Of a DNA stretch of 64,000 bases, positions 25,842-34,661 are shown piece after piece (within the stretch, counting starts at the first letter, position 1; each line of letters opens with the position of its first letter). Source of the stretch: Anaerolineae bacterium (lineage in GTDB: Bacteria; Chloroflexota; Anaerolineae; Anaerolineales; UBA11579); the NCBI GenBank assembly GCA_004297445.1, contig SCUK01000025.1:1-64000 (forward strand), written 5' to 3'. The notes under the pieces were generated by a model. That model did no database searches and was not told the origin of the DNA. It was given only the letters and a program-made list of their open reading frames with translations. The translations under genes were made by a program, and so were the position numbers.

Positions 25842-26687
25842 ATGTCGAGCAGAAAATCCCCTTCCTCCCTGGCAGACCTCGCTTCAATCCTCAAAGTGCT
25901 GGCCGATTCCCAACGCCTGCAGATTCTCAACCTCATCATCGAAGGCACGCACACCAGCCGCGCCCTGTCCGCGGCAACCGGCCTCTCAAAGAATTTGCTC
26001 TCCCATCATCTTAAGACGCTCAAGGACGCCGGATTGGTCAAAGTGGACCGCGATCCCCTCGACCAGCGCTGGCAGTACCACACCCCTGATTCGCATCGTC
26101 TCACCGAAGTGCAATTTCTTCTCTCCCATTTTCTTCACCCCGCACGCATCCAACCCCGTAGCGGCATTTACGGCCCTCACGGCCAACCAGCCCCTTACCA
26201 GCCCCCGCGCCACATCCAGTTTGACAAGGAGTTCGGCATGACCAGTACAAAGATAAAGATGATATTCCTCTGCAGTGGCAATTCTGCCCGCAGCCAGATG
26301 GCCGAAGCATTTCTGCGCCATCACGCTGGGGACGATTTCGAGGTGTACAGCGCCGGCACGGAACCAAAGGGGATGAACCCGTACACCGTGCGCGCCATGG
26401 ACGAATTGGGCATCGATATGAGCGGCCATCATTCCAAGAGCGTGCGTGAATTTCTCGGCCATATGAACTTTGGTTACGTCATCACTGTGTGTGATGATGC
26501 CGAAGAAAATTGCCCGGCGGTCTTCCTCTCCCAGGGTCAGCACCTCCACTGGAGCTTTGAAGACCCGGCCAAAGCCGCAGGCTCCGACGAGGAAGTCCTC
26601 GCCAAATTCAGGGGCGTACGCGACCAGATTAATAACCGTATCCAGGCCTGGCTTACTGAATTGGAAACCATCGCCTCACTCAATTAG
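25842..26687 (+). CDS. ArsR repressor fused to thioredoxin-type arsenate reductase
   Basis: 281 aa. Residues 12-92 are an ArsR winged helix (LKVLADSQRLQILNLI, recognition helix SKNLLSHHLKTLKDAGLV). After a Pro-rich linker, residues 137-275 are a low-molecular-weight phosphatase-fold ArsC: P-loop C144SGNSARS, then Cys217 and Cys224, matching the three-cysteine S. aureus-type enzyme, and HWSFEDP. It reduces arsenate to arsenite and should repress its own operon. The HTH lacks the ELCVCDL metal site of classical ArsR. An AAGGAG sits before the internal ATG at 26238, so a free ArsC may also be made. Confidence 0.9.
   Translation: MSSRKSPSSLADLASILKVLADSQRLQILNLIIEGTHTSRALSAATGLSKNLLSHHLKTLKDAGLVKVDRDPLDQRWQYHTPDSHRLTEVQFLLSHFLHPARIQPRSGIYGPHGQPAPYQPPRHIQFDKEFGMTSTKIKMIFLCSGNSARSQMAEAFLRHHAGDDFEVYSAGTEPKGMNPYTVRAMDELGIDMSGHHSKSVREFLGHMNFGYVITVCDDAEENCPAVFLSQGQHLHWSFEDPAKAAGSDEEVLAKFRGVRDQINNRIQAWLTELETIASLN
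26226..26240 (+). promoter_or_regulatory. internal ribosome-binding site and start for ArsC
   Basis: AAGGAG (26226-26231), 6-base spacer and in-frame ATG (26238) exactly at the start of the ArsC domain. It could give a second, reductase-only product. Confidence 0.5.
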
Positions 26688-26769
26688 GGGACAGTTGTCA
26701 TCTCGCCATTTCTCAACTCGGGAATAGAATCCGAACGATACTTCCTTCACAGCCAGAGGAACCTGTCCC

Positions 26770-27831
26770 ATGCCCTCTTCTACCGCCAGACTTTCCTTCC
26801 TTGACCGCTACCTCACCCTCTGGATTTTCCTCGCCATGGGGCTCGGAGTCCTCGTCGGATACATGATGCCGGTCACCGTTTCAGCATTTAATGAAGCGGT
26901 CAGCATCGGCACCACCAACATTCCCATTGCCGTCGGTCTCATTGTCATGATGTACCCACCCCTGGCAAAAGTTCACTACGAAAGCCTCGGTGACGTCTTC
27001 CGCAACCGCCGCGTCCTCGCGCTGAGCCTCATCCAGAATTGGTTGATTGGCCCGATCCTCATGTTTGCGCTCGCTGTCATTTTTCTGCGCGGTTACCCGG
27101 AATACATGGCCGGGCTGATCATGATTGGTTTGGCGCGTTGCATCGCCATGGTCATCGTCTGGAACGAACTTGCCAAAGGCGATAGTGAATACGCCGCCGG
27201 CCTTGTAGCGTTCAACAGCATCTTTCAGGTATTCTTCTACAGCCTTTACGCCTATGTCTTCGTCACGCTGTTGCCGAGCGTGTTCGGGCTGGAAGGCAGC
27301 TTGGTCCAAATCACCATCAGCGAAATTGCTCAAAGCGTCTTCATCTACCTTGGCATTCCCTTTCTCGCTGGTTTTCTGACCCGCCTCGTCCTACTGCGCG
27401 TAAAGGGCAAGGACTGGTACGAAAAAGTGTTTATCCCGCGCATAAGTCCGCTTACCCTCATCGCCCTACTATTCACGATCATTGTGATGTTCAGCCTGAA
27501 GGGCAACCTGATTGTCACTATCCCTGGCGACGTGGTAAGAATTGCCATTCCATTAATTATCTATTTCGTAGTGATGTTCCTGGTCAGCTTCTGGATGGGC
27601 AGAAAAGTTGGCGCGGACTATTCAAAGACCGCCACGCTGGCTTTCACCGCCGCCAGTAACAACTTTGAACTCGCCATCGCGGTATCAGTCGCCGTGTTCG
27701 GCCTGCACTCTGGCGCCGCCTTTGCCGCCGTGATCGGTCCGCTGGTAGAAGTTCCGGTCATGATCTGGCTAGTGAATATCGCCCTGCGGTTCCAGAAAAA
27801 GTACTTCGCCCCACCCGTTCCGGCACAATAA
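26770..27831 (+). CDS. acr3: ACR3-family arsenite efflux permease
   Basis: 353-aa membrane protein with about ten hydrophobic helices. Key residues are the Cys in [13 protein letters not shown] (essential in ACR3 proteins) and Glu in [14 protein letters not shown]. It exports arsenite, completing a minimal arsenic module with the fused regulator-reductase 82 bases upstream. No arsA or arsD is present, as normal for ACR3 systems. Confidence 0.93.
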   Translation: MPSSTARLSFLDRYLTLWIFLAMGLGVLVGYMMPVTVSAFNEAVSIGTTNIPIAVGLIVMMYPPLAKVHYESLGDVFRNRRVLALSLIQNWLIGPILMFALAVIFLRGYPEYMAGLIMIGLARCIAMVIVWNELAKGDSEYAAGLVAFNSIFQVFFYSLYAYVFVTLLPSVFGLEGSLVQITISEIAQSVFIYLGIPFLAGFLTRLVLLRVKGKDWYEKVFIPRISPLTLIALLFTIIVMFSLKGNLIVTIPGDVVRIAIPLIIYFVVMFLVSFWMGRKVGADYSKTATLAFTAASNNFELAIAVSVAVFGLHSGAAFAAVIGPLVEVPVMIWLVNIALRFQKKYFAPPVPAQ

Positions 27832-27850
27832 CATTCATCAGGAAATACAA

Positions 27851-27876
27851 AACGCCCGGCTATAATGCCGGGCGTT
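27851..27876 (-). terminator. terminator of tRNA-Leu
   Basis: 10-bp perfect stem AACGCCCGGC/GCCGGGCGTT with loop TATAAT. On the minus strand it is followed by TTTTGTATTT, so it ends the tRNA transcript; it may also slow plus-strand read-through from acr3. Confidence 0.85.
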
Positions 27877-27888
27877 GCTATCCTTTAG

Positions 27889-27970
27889 TGCGCTGGGAGG
27901 GAATCGAACCCTCACGCCTTGCGGCACATGGCCCTCAACCATGCCTGTCTGCCAGTTCCAGCACCAGCGC
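27889..27970 (-). tRNA. tRNA-Leu (anticodon GAG)
   Basis: 82-base cloverleaf. Acceptor GCGCTGG pairs with CCAGCGC, discriminator A. Anticodon stem CATGG/CCATG with loop TTGAGGG gives GAG. The variable arm is long (TGCC-GCAA-GGC), as required for a class II leucine tRNA. T stem GAGGG/CCCTC with loop TTCGATT. CCA is not encoded. It has its own promoter and terminator. Confidence 0.95.
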
Positions 27971-27988
27971 CAATAGGTTAACAGGCGT

Positions 27989-28016
27989 ATTATAATCGTC
28001 AAGTAGCCCATGTCAA
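27989..28016 (-). promoter_or_regulatory. sigma-70 promoter for tRNA-Leu
   Basis: On the minus strand TTGACA (28016-28011), 16-bp spacer, TATAAT (27994-27989); the tRNA begins 19 bases after the -10. Confidence 0.88.
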
Positions 28017-28085
28017 GAATGGCCCACACACATGGCTTCAGGGTTTGGCCCCACACCTGAACGATTCAACCTTGAGGAGAGGCCC

Positions 28086-29078
28086 ATGACTGCCCGCATT
28101 ATCCTGGACGCTATGGGAAGCGACACCCACCCCGCGCCGGAAGTGGAAGCCGCCATTGAAGCGGCCCGCTTGTTTGGCGACGAGATCATCCTCGCCGGCG
28201 ACGAAGCGCGCCTCAAACCGTTGCTTAAAGGCGCTGCCGGGGTACGCATCGTCCACGCCCCGGATGTCTTCGAAATGACCGATAAGATTTCGCCGGGCGC
28301 ACTGCGCAAGGTGCAAAGCTCAATGGGCGTCGCGGTTGACCTGCTCAAGGCTGGCGAAGCAGACGCCTTCGTCACCGCCGGCAACACCGGTGGTGCCATG
28401 GCTATCTCGCTGGCCCGGTTGGGGCGTATGCGCGGCGTGAAGCGGCCCGCCCTGAGTGCCCTCTTCCCCGTCAAGGGCGGGCATTGCGTTGTGGCCGATG
28501 TCGGCGCGAACACGGAATGCCGCCCCGAATACCTCGTTCAATTCGCCAGAATGGGCGCCGTCTATGCGCAACTGGCATTGGGTAAATCCAACCCGCGCGT
28601 CGGCTTGCTGGCCAACGGTGAAGAGGAAATGAAAGGCAATGACCTCGTCAAGGAAACGCACCCACTACTCAAGGCCAGCGGGCTGAATTTCATTGGCAAT
28701 GTTGAAGGCAAGGAGCTGTTCGGCGGCCAGGCCGATGTGGTGGTGACGGACGGCTTCACCGGCAACATTCTGCTTAAATCAAGCGAAGCAGTGGCAAAAC
28801 TACTCATCGACACCCTGCGCGCTGAGTTGATGGGCAGCCTCCGCACCAAACTCGGCGCGCTCCTGGCACGCCCCGCTTTTAATGCCCTGCGCAAACTGCT
28901 GGATCCGGCCGAAATCGGGGCGGTACCACTACTGGGACTGGACGGGCTGGTCTTCGTGGGTCACGGCCGTTCCGATGCGCGCGCTCTGGTGAGCGCCATC
29001 CATACCGCCCGCGTTGCCGTAGAAGCAAACCTCATGGATTCCCTGCGCCGGGCAATGGGCACGGAAACCAGCGACTAA
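28086..29078 (+). CDS. plsX: phosphate acyltransferase PlsX
   Basis: Makes acyl-phosphate from acyl-ACP, the first step of phospholipid synthesis by the PlsX/PlsY route. 330 aa: RIILDAMGSDTHPAPEVEAA at the start, VTAGNTGGAMAIS in the middle, the NGEEEMKGNDLVKETHPLL block, and VVTDGFTGNILLKSSEA. GAGGAGAGG lies 5 bases before the ATG. Followed 26 bases later by fabF. Confidence 0.95.
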   Translation: MTARIILDAMGSDTHPAPEVEAAIEAARLFGDEIILAGDEARLKPLLKGAAGVRIVHAPDVFEMTDKISPGALRKVQSSMGVAVDLLKAGEADAFVTAGNTGGAMAISLARLGRMRGVKRPALSALFPVKGGHCVVADVGANTECRPEYLVQFARMGAVYAQLALGKSNPRVGLLANGEEEMKGNDLVKETHPLLKASGLNFIGNVEGKELFGGQADVVVTDGFTGNILLKSSEAVAKLLIDTLRAELMGSLRTKLGALLARPAFNALRKLLDPAEIGAVPLLGLDGLVFVGHGRSDARALVSAIHTARVAVEANLMDSLRRAMGTETSD

Positions 29079-29104
29079 CCCAACTTGAAAAGAGACCTTA
29101 TCGA

Positions 29105-30364
29105 ATGAATAGACCGGACTATCAACGGCCAAACGTGGTCATCACCGGCATGGGCGTAATTAGCGTGCTGGGCAATACGATTGGCGAATTCTGGAACAAT
29201 CTAATCGAAGGCAAGTCGGGCATCAGCCGCATCACCGCTTTTGATGCCAGCGGCTTCCCCTGCCAGATTGCCGGTGAAATCCGAGACTTCGACCCCGGCC
29301 AATACATGGAAATCAAAGAGGCACGTCGCATGCCGCGCTCCAGCCAGATGGCTCTGGCAGCCGCCATCCAGGCCGTGCGGGACGCCGGTCTGCCGGACAC
29401 GATGCCGGAACCGGAGCGCGCCGGGGTCATGTTTGGCACGGCCATGGGTGGCGTCGATTTTATTGATGACGGCATTACCGGGATTCGGGCCAAAGGCTAC
29501 AAAGGCATTTCCCCGTTCACCGCCGGAGGCGCAATCCCCAATTTCCCTGCCTTCATGGTGAGCAAGGAGTTTCAGTGCCTTGGCCCCAACAACACCACCA
29601 CCACGGCCTGCGCGGCCGGCACCCAGGCCGTGGGTGAAGGTGCGGAACTGATACGCCGCGGCGCAGCCGACCTGGTCATTGTTGGCGGCACCGAAGCCTT
29701 CATCCGCGATTTTGGCGTGGGCGGCTTCGCCGCAATGCGGGCGTTGCCGACGTCGTACAACGATGACCCCGAACATGCCTCACGGCCATTCGACGCCAAA
29801 CGCGAAGGGTTCATCCTGTCGGAAGGCGCTGCCGCGTTGGTGCTGGAAAGCGAAGAACACGCCAAAGCCCGCGGGGCGCGCGTGCTGGCCCGCCTGTTGG
29901 GTCAGGCCAGCAGCAGCGATGGCTACCATGTGGCCGCGCCCGACCCCGACAACAAAGGCAAGACCCGGGCGATGCGCTGGGCGCTGGACGATGCCAGCCT
30001 GTCGCCTGACAGTATCGACTACATCAACGCCCACGGCACGAGTACAGAGCAAAACGACGCCTCGGAAACACAGGCCATAAAGACTGTGTTTGGCGACCAC
30101 GCCTACAAGCTGGCCATCAGCAGTACAAAATCCATGATGGGCCATGCCATGGGCGCATCCGGCGCCCTCGAGACGGTCATTTGTGTATTGGCCATCCAGC
30201 ATGGCATGATTCCGCCAACCATCAACCTCGATACTCCAGACCCAGAATGTGACCTGGATTACACGCCCAACACACCGCGCAAACGGCCGATCAAGACCGC
30301 CCTCAGCAATTCATTTGGGCTGGGTGGTCAGAATGCAGTCGTCATTGTGGGCTCGTATGACTGA
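29105..30364 (+). CDS. fabF: 3-oxoacyl-ACP synthase II (second copy)
   Basis: 419-aa condensing enzyme. The active-site Cys is in TTTACAAGTQAVG, His in INAHGTSTEQND, and His in KSMMGHAMGASGA; it ends LGGQNAVVIV. It sits in a plsX-fabF pair. It differs from the fabF at 6780-8012 across most of its length, so this is an old duplication. Which one does bulk elongation cannot be told from the sequence. Confidence 0.94.
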   Translation: MNRPDYQRPNVVITGMGVISVLGNTIGEFWNNLIEGKSGISRITAFDASGFPCQIAGEIRDFDPGQYMEIKEARRMPRSSQMALAAAIQAVRDAGLPDTMPEPERAGVMFGTAMGGVDFIDDGITGIRAKGYKGISPFTAGGAIPNFPAFMVSKEFQCLGPNNTTTTACAAGTQAVGEGAELIRRGAADLVIVGGTEAFIRDFGVGGFAAMRALPTSYNDDPEHASRPFDAKREGFILSEGAAALVLESEEHAKARGARVLARLLGQASSSDGYHVAAPDPDNKGKTRAMRWALDDASLSPDSIDYINAHGTSTEQNDASETQAIKTVFGDHAYKLAISSTKSMMGHAMGASGALETVICVLAIQHGMIPPTINLDTPDPECDLDYTPNTPRKRPIKTALSNSFGLGGQNAVVIVGSYD

Positions 30365-30382
30365 CGTCGCGCCACGAATTTG

Positions 30383-31075
30383 ATGAAAATCTATAACAAC
30401 GACGCCCTCATCAAGCGCAACAAGCAAATTGGCATGGTCTCCGCGCTCCTTGCGCCAGTGCTCATGCTGGTCGGCGCCCAATTCATCACCACCTCCCGCG
30501 AAGGCCTGCTGATCTCGCTGGCGTTAATTGTGGTGGCCTTCATCCTATTTCAGATTGGCATCGCCCTCAGAAAATTCGGCCAGGGCGGCGAAATCCGCTT
30601 CGCCGAAGCCCTGAAAAAACTGGACAACACATATTCGCTGTTCAATTTCGTCAGTCCTGCCGGGCATCTGCTTGTCGGACCAACCGGCATCTGGATCCTC
30701 ATCCCACGTTTCGTGCGCGGCACCCTGACCTACAACCCGAAACGCCGACGCTGGGTCGTCTTGCGCAAGAGCACACTGAACAAGGTCCTGGGGCCCTTGT
30801 TTGGAAGCATTGGCCGGCCGGAATTTGACCTCGCCAATGATGCCGAAGCGCTTGACCTTTTCCTGCAAAAGCACTGGGAACACGAAGCGAGTCCGCACAT
30901 TCAGGGCGCCATCGTGGTAATGAACGACGAAGGCGATGTGGATGCTAAAGATGCACCCGTTCCCGCGGTTCATTTGGGCAAACTTCGTGCTTACATTCGC
31001 CAACACGAAGGCAAATCACAAATGAGTTCCGGGACACTTAAGCAATTTACCGACTTACTAATCCCCTCTGAGTGA
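30383..31075 (+). CDS. membrane protein, NERD-like
   Basis: About 230 aa. Two hydrophobic helices lie near the N-terminus (about 18-38 and 44-62), then a soluble domain with EIRFAEALKKLDNTYSLFNFV, GHLLVGPTGIWILIPRFVRGT, which resembles the start of nuclease-related (NERD) domains. Key nuclease residues cannot be confirmed. The start may be TTG 30380 or ATG 30383. It lies between fabF and the ABC-F gene on the same strand. Confidence 0.6.
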   Translation: MKIYNNDALIKRNKQIGMVSALLAPVLMLVGAQFITTSREGLLISLALIVVAFILFQIGIALRKFGQGGEIRFAEALKKLDNTYSLFNFVSPAGHLLVGPTGIWILIPRFVRGTLTYNPKRRRWVVLRKSTLNKVLGPLFGSIGRPEFDLANDAEALDLFLQKHWEHEASPHIQGAIVVMNDEGDVDAKDAPVPAVHLGKLRAYIRQHEGKSQMSSGTLKQFTDLLIPSE

Positions 31076-31087
31076 ACCTCGCGGCCA

Positions 31088-32734
31088 ATGCTCACCGCGC
31101 AACTCCATAAAGTCACCGTCCGACACAGCAGCCGCACCCTGTTCAAAGACCTGCTCTGGGACATCCACGATGACCGCGTCGTTGGTTTGATCGGCCCAAA
31201 TGGCGCAGGCAAAAGCACTCTCCTGCGCCTGCTCACCGGCGAACTTTCACCGGATGATGGCAAAGTCATCACCCACAATTCTGCCCGTATTGCCTACCTG
31301 CCCCAGGAACCAGACCTTAACGCCGATGCGATTTTGCTGGACGAAGTAAGCGCTGCGGCGGTGGAGTTGCACCACACCGAGCTCGCGCTGGCGCAAATGG
31401 AAGCCGACCTGGGCAACCCATTGACGTATGGCGATGAAAAAGCGCTCGCCCGCACCCTCGCCGAACAGGAAAAACTCCTCGCCCGGCTTGAGCGGCTCGG
31501 CGGTCTGAACTTCACCAGCCGCCTTGAAAGCACCCTGCTTGGGCTTGGTTTTTCCCGCGCGGACTTTTCACTCCCCATCTCCGCGTTAAGCGGCGGCCAG
31601 AAAAAACTGGCGGGATTGGCCAAACTCCTCATCACCCAACCGACTCTCCTTTTACTGGACGAGCCGGACAACCACCTTGACCTCGATGGCAAGTCCTTCC
31701 TTGAGCAGTTCATCCGCAGTTTCAAGGGTGGCGTCGTCATCATCTCGCATGACCGCTACTTGCTCGACCTCGTCGTGGATGAGATTGTCGAGCTCGAAGA
31801 TGGTCGACTGACTGAATTTACCGGAACATATTCCGAATATGCCTACGAAAAAGAAATCCGTTTGCAGCGCCAGCAGCAAATGTTCCAGGTACAGCAGAAA
31901 GAAATCCGCCGGCTTGAACAGGCCGCCAACCGGTTGCTGACCTGGGGCCGCGTGTATGACAACGAAGACCTCGTCAAACGCGGAAAGTCGATTCTCAAGC
32001 GCATTGACCGGATTGAGCGAATTGACAAACCTGTACTGGAACGCCAGGCCATGCAACTCGACCTGGGCGGCTGGCGCGGCAGCAACAAGGTCCTTGAATT
32101 GACCTCGATAGTCAAAGCCTTTGACGGGGAACCCGTACTACAAGGGCTGAATCTGCTGGTGTGGCATGGGGAACGCACCGCCATTGTGGGGCCAAACGGG
32201 GCGGGCAAATCGGTTCTCTTCCGTCTGCTGCAGGGCCAGGAAACTGCCGACACCGGTGAACTCCGGGTCGGACCCAGCGTCAAGTTCGGTCATTACACCC
32301 AGGAACACGAAAGTTTGGACTACAACCGCACATTGGTCGACACCATTCGCTATGCAAAGGCGCTGACTGAAGACGCCGCCGTGGCTTTCCTCGGCAAATT
32401 CCTGTTCAGTTACGAACAGTCGCGGAGGCTCGTGCGCGACCTTTCCGGCGGGGAGCGCAGCCGCCTGCAACTTGCCCTGTTGATGCTCTCGCAGGCGAAC
32501 TGCCTGCTGCTCGACGAACCGACCAACAACCTGGACATTCGTTCGGCCGAAGTGCTGGAGAACGCCATTGAAGAATTTGAGGGGACTGTACTGATCATTT
32601 CGCATGACCGCTATTTCCTGGACCGGGTGGCCAATCGGGTCGTTGAGTTACGGGACGGCGCGGCAGTTGAACACAGCGAAGGCTTTGCAGCCTATCTCGA
32701 AAACGTGTACGGCATTAAGCTATCGAAGGGCTGA
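31088..32734 (+). CDS. ABC-F family ATPase
   Basis: 548 aa with two ABC domains and no membrane segment, so a ribosome-associated ABC-F protein rather than a transporter. Domain 1: Walker A GPNGAGKSTLLRLL, signature LSGGQKKLAGLAKLL, Walker B LLLLDEPDNHLDLDG. A charged linker (KEIRLQRQQQMFQVQQKEIRR) follows. Domain 2: GPNGAGKSVLFRLL, LSGGERSRLQLALLML, LLLDEPTNNLDI. Members relieve ribosome stalling or give antibiotic resistance. The subfamily is not determined. Confidence 0.92.
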   Translation: MLTAQLHKVTVRHSSRTLFKDLLWDIHDDRVVGLIGPNGAGKSTLLRLLTGELSPDDGKVITHNSARIAYLPQEPDLNADAILLDEVSAAAVELHHTELALAQMEADLGNPLTYGDEKALARTLAEQEKLLARLERLGGLNFTSRLESTLLGLGFSRADFSLPISALSGGQKKLAGLAKLLITQPTLLLLDEPDNHLDLDGKSFLEQFIRSFKGGVVIISHDRYLLDLVVDEIVELEDGRLTEFTGTYSEYAYEKEIRLQRQQQMFQVQQKEIRRLEQAANRLLTWGRVYDNEDLVKRGKSILKRIDRIERIDKPVLERQAMQLDLGGWRGSNKVLELTSIVKAFDGEPVLQGLNLLVWHGERTAIVGPNGAGKSVLFRLLQGQETADTGELRVGPSVKFGHYTQEHESLDYNRTLVDTIRYAKALTEDAAVAFLGKFLFSYEQSRRLVRDLSGGERSRLQLALLMLSQANCLLLDEPTNNLDIRSAEVLENAIEEFEGTVLIISHDRYFLDRVANRVVELRDGAAVEHSEGFAAYLENVYGIKLSKG

Positions 32735-32787
32735 ACGCCAACGGGCTGAACTCGGCAATACCCCTATCCGATGCGCTGATTACGAAA

Positions 32788-32815
32788 GAGGCCTCCCAAG
32801 TGGGAGGCCTCTTAT
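32788..32815. terminator. bidirectional intrinsic terminator
   Basis: 10-bp stem GAGGCCTCCC/GGGAGGCCTC (32788-32797 with 32802-32811, loop AAGT), T-rich on both sides. Placed between the convergent ABC-F and SPFH genes. Confidence 0.85.
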
Positions 32816-32839
32816 TACAGGTAACTTGTAGCGTTTTTC

Positions 32840-33880
32840 TCAGCCCTTCAGGAACGCTTCAAGGGCATCCTTGCTGATGCGCCAGGCCTTGCCGAGTTTC
32901 TTGCCCTTCAGGTCGCCGGCTTCCAATGCCGCAATGATGTCTTCCTCGGAAACCTTCAGCGCTAGCGCAGCCTCGGATGGAGTCATGACATCCGGCAGTC
33001 CAGCAGCTGCCGCGGCGGCCTGCTGGCCACCCATCACGCCGCCCTGCAGGGCCTGCCCCATCACCTGGCCAATGCCCAACCCGGCGCCAATACCAGCCGT
33101 CAAGCCGGCTCCGCCGCCCTCGTTCTGAGCCGCGTCGCGCATCGCATCCGCCGCCTGAAGTTGGGTGTAGGTCGCCATGTCCAGCAGCCCCATCGAGCGC
33201 AGGTCTTCGGCGCTCGTCTTGGAAGGTGAAAGGTTGGCGATGACAAAAGACTTGAGCTGCAAACCACGCGCCTCAAAATCATCCTGCACTTTGGCCCGCA
33301 CCCCGGCGCCCAGTTCTTCCTGCATCGCCAGGATATCCTGCACCGTGTTGTACTTGCCCTTCATCTCTCCCAGCATATCGCTGAGCGAACGCAGCAGGCG
33401 ACTCTTCAGGTCATTCTCAATATCGTCTGTGCGGTACGAGCCCTGCTGGCCCACCACCTGGGTCACGAATTGCTGCGGGTCCTTGACTTCATACGCGTAG
33501 GTGCCAAAACCCTGCAAGAGCAGCCAGCCCAGGCCAATGCCCGGCGTCTGCATCGGAATCGGCTGCGGCGTGCCCCACTTGCGGTCAAGAAACTCGCGCA
33601 TGGAGACGTAGTAGACCTCTGCCGTGAACGGCGTGCGGTCATTAAACGCCTTGCCGATGAAATCGACTACCTTGGGGATATTGGCTGTGGCAATCGTGTG
33701 CCGGCCGGCGGTGAACACATCCAGCGCCTGGCCATCGCGGAAGAAGACTGCCCGCTGGCTTTCGCGAACGATCACCTGTGAACCGATGCGGAAGTCGCCG
33801 GAACCGCTTTCAGGGAACCGGTGAACAAGCTCTTCGCGCATCTCATTCGGATATTCAATTACATCAAAGATTCTGGCCAT
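32840..33880 (-). CDS. SPFH-domain protein fused to excisionase-type HTH
   Basis: 346 aa. Residues about 20-240 are an SPFH/YdjI-like domain (GSQVIVRESQRAVFFRDGQ, AGRHTIATANIP, LKSFVIANLSPS), then a Gly/Ala-rich linker (about 250-295). The C-terminal 50 residues form a MerR/excisionase-like winged helix (TPSEAALALKVSEEDIIAALEAGDLKGKKLGKAWRI). SPFH proteins scaffold membrane microdomains, while such HTHs bind DNA or act as protein-interaction modules. No N-terminal membrane hairpin is seen. The small helical gene upstream is in the same operon. Confidence 0.82.
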   Translation of the reverse strand: MARIFDVIEYPNEMREELVHRFPESGSGDFRIGSQVIVRESQRAVFFRDGQALDVFTAGRHTIATANIPKVVDFIGKAFNDRTPFTAEVYYVSMREFLDRKWGTPQPIPMQTPGIGLGWLLLQGFGTYAYEVKDPQQFVTQVVGQQGSYRTDDIENDLKSRLLRSLSDMLGEMKGKYNTVQDILAMQEELGAGVRAKVQDDFEARGLQLKSFVIANLSPSKTSAEDLRSMGLLDMATYTQLQAADAMRDAAQNEGGGAGLTAGIGAGLGIGQVMGQALQGGVMGGQQAAAAAAGLPDVMTPSEAALALKVSEEDIIAALEAGDLKGKKLGKAWRISKDALEAFLKG

Positions 33881-33912
33881 GATAGTGACTCCTCGTGTGA
33901 ACTACTGACGGG

Positions 33913-34431
33913 CTACTGAACGCCCTTGACGACTTCATCGCGCTGGTCAAAGGTGCTGACCAGGTCTCGAGCCATCGACACCAGATGGCGCACTGCCGCC
34001 GGCAGCCCATCCGTACCTACGGAAGACTGCACGTTGTCAATGGCGCTGCCAATGCCGTCGGCCATGTCCAGCAGCGCGGCGTCAAACTCGTATATCTTCG
34101 CGAGTTCTTCCTCATTCACCTTCACCGCATCAAAGAAGGAGGAATACCCGCGCGCCGCATTCTGAATCTTGTCAATGAATGTTTGAATCTTGGTCGCCGC
34201 AGTTTCGAGGTCGTCCAGCACAGCCAATTCGCCCGCGCTGGCAAATTCCTGCTGCAGTTCGCTCACCCGTTTCCACTGGTCGTGGAATTTAAGAGCGATC
34301 GTCTCTCGCAACAGGGCATCGGCCGCCCGCCGGTTCTGCCGTTCAATGAATCCGTTGAAGCCGGGCACTTTGCTCAACAGTTTCTTCAGCGGGTCCTGGT
34401 CCGCTGTGACCTGATCCATCAAATCACTCAT
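33913..34431 (-). CDS. helical protein, partner of the SPFH gene
   Basis: 172 aa, mostly alpha-helical with coiled-coil-like heptads (WKRVSELQQEFASAGELAVLDDLETAATKIQTFIDKIQ), no signal peptide or membrane helix. I do not recognise the family. The start at 34431 has AGGAGG 7 bases upstream, and a -10 box lies at 34501-34496. It is first in an operon with the SPFH-HTH gene (32-base gap), suggesting a shared complex. Confidence 0.7.
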   Translation of the reverse strand: MSDLMDQVTADQDPLKKLLSKVPGFNGFIERQNRRAADALLRETIALKFHDQWKRVSELQQEFASAGELAVLDDLETAATKIQTFIDKIQNAARGYSSFFDAVKVNEEELAKIYEFDAALLDMADGIGSAIDNVQSSVGTDGLPAAVRHLVSMARDLVSTFDQRDEVVKGVQ

Positions 34432-34495
34432 GATACGTCCTCCTGGGAACTTGAAAAGTCGAACGCGCCGGACATGGGCTTCAAGATTCGCCTCC

Positions 34496-34501
34496 ATTAT
34501 A
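34496..34501 (-). promoter_or_regulatory. -10 box of the SPFH operon
   Basis: TATAAT on the minus strand preceded by TG, about 64 bases before the first ATG. Confidence 0.55.
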
Positions 34502-34661
34502 CATGAGGAGGCTACTATTAGTTACCAGACGTTGTGCGCGCATAGCATTCAATACGATACACCAATCCTTCGGTTGCAGCCATAATACTTTCTATGAGAC
34601 TGGTAAAATTATCCGAAAGCCCCTAACTGTATCGCCGCCAGGCAGGCAAGCGAGGAAACCG

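Noticed and set aside
27861..27866. TATAAT as a plus-strand promoter
   Set aside because: It forms the loop of a 10-bp terminator hairpin and no plus-strand gene begins within reach; plsX starts over 200 bases later beyond the tRNA.
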